This document shows positions 14,186-14,636 of a DNA stretch of 14,636 nucleotides, piece after piece (within the stretch, counting starts at the first letter, position 1; each line of letters begins with the position of its first letter). Location: contig JAFLUR010000018.1 in NCBI GenBank assembly GCA_022508725.1, positions 1 to 14,636 on the forward strand. Reading direction: 5' to 3'. The position numbers were made by a program, and so were the translations under genes. Source of the DNA: Oscillospiraceae bacterium (GTDB lineage: Bacteria; Bacillota; Clostridia; UBA1381). The notes under the pieces are model-generated. The model saw nothing but the letters and a program-made list of their open reading frames with translations, searched no databases and had not been told where the DNA came from.

Positions 14186-14410
14186 TTACAAGCTTATGTT
14201 TTGCAGAAGCTGCATAATCTCCTGAAATCCCAGATCCAGCAGGGACAATATTATGCACGAAATTATTATAAAAACCAATATAACGCCGGTATTGTGCAGA
14301 AGCTGCTGCTTTGAAGGCCATGTTACCTTTTTAAGCTCAGCTTTGGTTTCGGTAAGAAATCTGCCCAAATTTGCCGCTTTTGCATTTTCCGTCTTATTCG
14401 AATCAGCCAT
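14186..14410 (-). CDS. secE: Preprotein translocase subunit SecE
   Basis: The protein has 74 residues, the short single-span form typical of Gram-positive bacteria. It has a polar N-terminus, the conserved FLTETKAELKKVTWPSKQQLL amphipathic segment at 18-38, and one membrane helix near 42-62. SecE clamps SecY in the translocation channel. AAAGGA precedes the ATG at 14410. The 83 bases between rpmG and secE contain no tRNA-Trp, which is found there in many relatives. They hold a perfect ten-base palindrome, TACTTAAGTA, near 14474-14483. Confidence 0.96.
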   Translation of the reverse strand: MADSNKTENAKAANLGRFLTETKAELKKVTWPSKQQLLHNTGVILVFIIISCIILSLLDLGFQEIMQLLQNISL

Positions 14411-14493
14411 AATTTCAATCCTTTCAAATATTAAATAAAGTAATTTTTTAATAAATCATGCGTAAAAGCTCCGCTACTTAAGTAACAAAAAAT

Positions 14494-14636
14494 TTACTTT
14501 GTTTCCTTATGGAGTGTATGCTTTCTGCAAAATCTGCAATACTTTTTCATTTCAAGTCTGTACGGATCGTTTTTCTTGTTTTTCATGTTATTGTAATTTC
14601 TCTGCTTGCTTTCGGAGCAAGCCAATGTTATTTTCA
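14494..14636 (-). CDS. rpmG: 50S ribosomal protein L33 (5' end cut by window edge)
   Basis: Reading the minus strand from the window edge gives 46 complete codons before TAA at 14494-14496: KITLACSESKQRNYNN, then MKNKKNDPYRLEMKKY and CRFCRKHTLHKETK. The partial codon at the edge (?TG) fits the valine that usually precedes this lysine, so only about three residues are missing. This is a clear L33. The C-terminal zinc pair CRFC is present, but the N-terminal pair reads CSES instead of the usual CxxC, so one of four zinc ligands has become Ser (AGC, one base from TGC). It is the first gene of the rpmG-secE-nusG cluster. Confidence 0.95.
   Translation of the reverse strand, partial: KITLACSESKQRNYNNMKNKKNDPYRLEMKKYCRFCRKHTLHKETK

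Noticed and set aside
14411..14493. Possible tRNA-Trp between rpmG and secE
   Set aside because: The 83-base AT-rich spacer has no cloverleaf elements (no GTTCRA-type T-loop or acceptor stem).

Overview
The window looks like chromosomal DNA from an endospore-forming, low-to-moderate GC member of the Firmicutes, most likely class Clostridia. The reasons are a full-length SpoIIE, an upstream region with matches to Spo0A boxes, near-perfect AGGAGG ribosome binding sites, an L10-type ribosomal leader RNA and the rpmG-secE-nusG-rplKA-rplJL order. I cannot name the genus.

Left part (1-5200). A PHP-family phosphoesterase (minus) and an HD-GYP c-di-GMP phosphodiesterase-type protein (plus) diverge from an AT-rich intergenic region. 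HD-GYP converges on a PgcA-type phosphoglucomutase across a bidirectional terminator. The phosphoglucomutase follows a DUF2238-like membrane protein on the minus strand, which has a consensus promoter and a leader of about 175 nt. Two copies of a non-coding repeat lie here: a partial one at the window edge (1-80) and a complete one at 5020-5184, which is a long imperfect palindrome.

Middle (5200-10310). spoIIE reads forward behind a promoter that has a consensus -10, no usable -35 and three Spo0A-box-like sites. A strong bidirectional terminator separates it from a soluble PocR-domain chemoreceptor-like protein (minus). Then come trmB and a small zinc-ribbon membrane protein, each bounded by hairpins. 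The stretch 8760-9057 has no gene but holds a promoter, a plus-facing terminator-like hairpin and an inverted repeat.

Right part (10317-14636). All genes are on the minus strand and concern translation, transcription and secretion. In transcription order they are rpmG (cut by the window edge), secE, nusG, rplK, rplA, then a consensus promoter and L10 leader, rplJ, rplL, yceD/DUF177, rpmF and a terminator. The usual rpoB-rpoC are not after rplL; yceD-rpmF occupy that place. I see no mobile-element transposase, CRISPR array, tRNA or rRNA. Most of the window is housekeeping. The least explained items are the palindromic repeat, the rplL-yceD junction and a possible small RNA at about 8872-8941.
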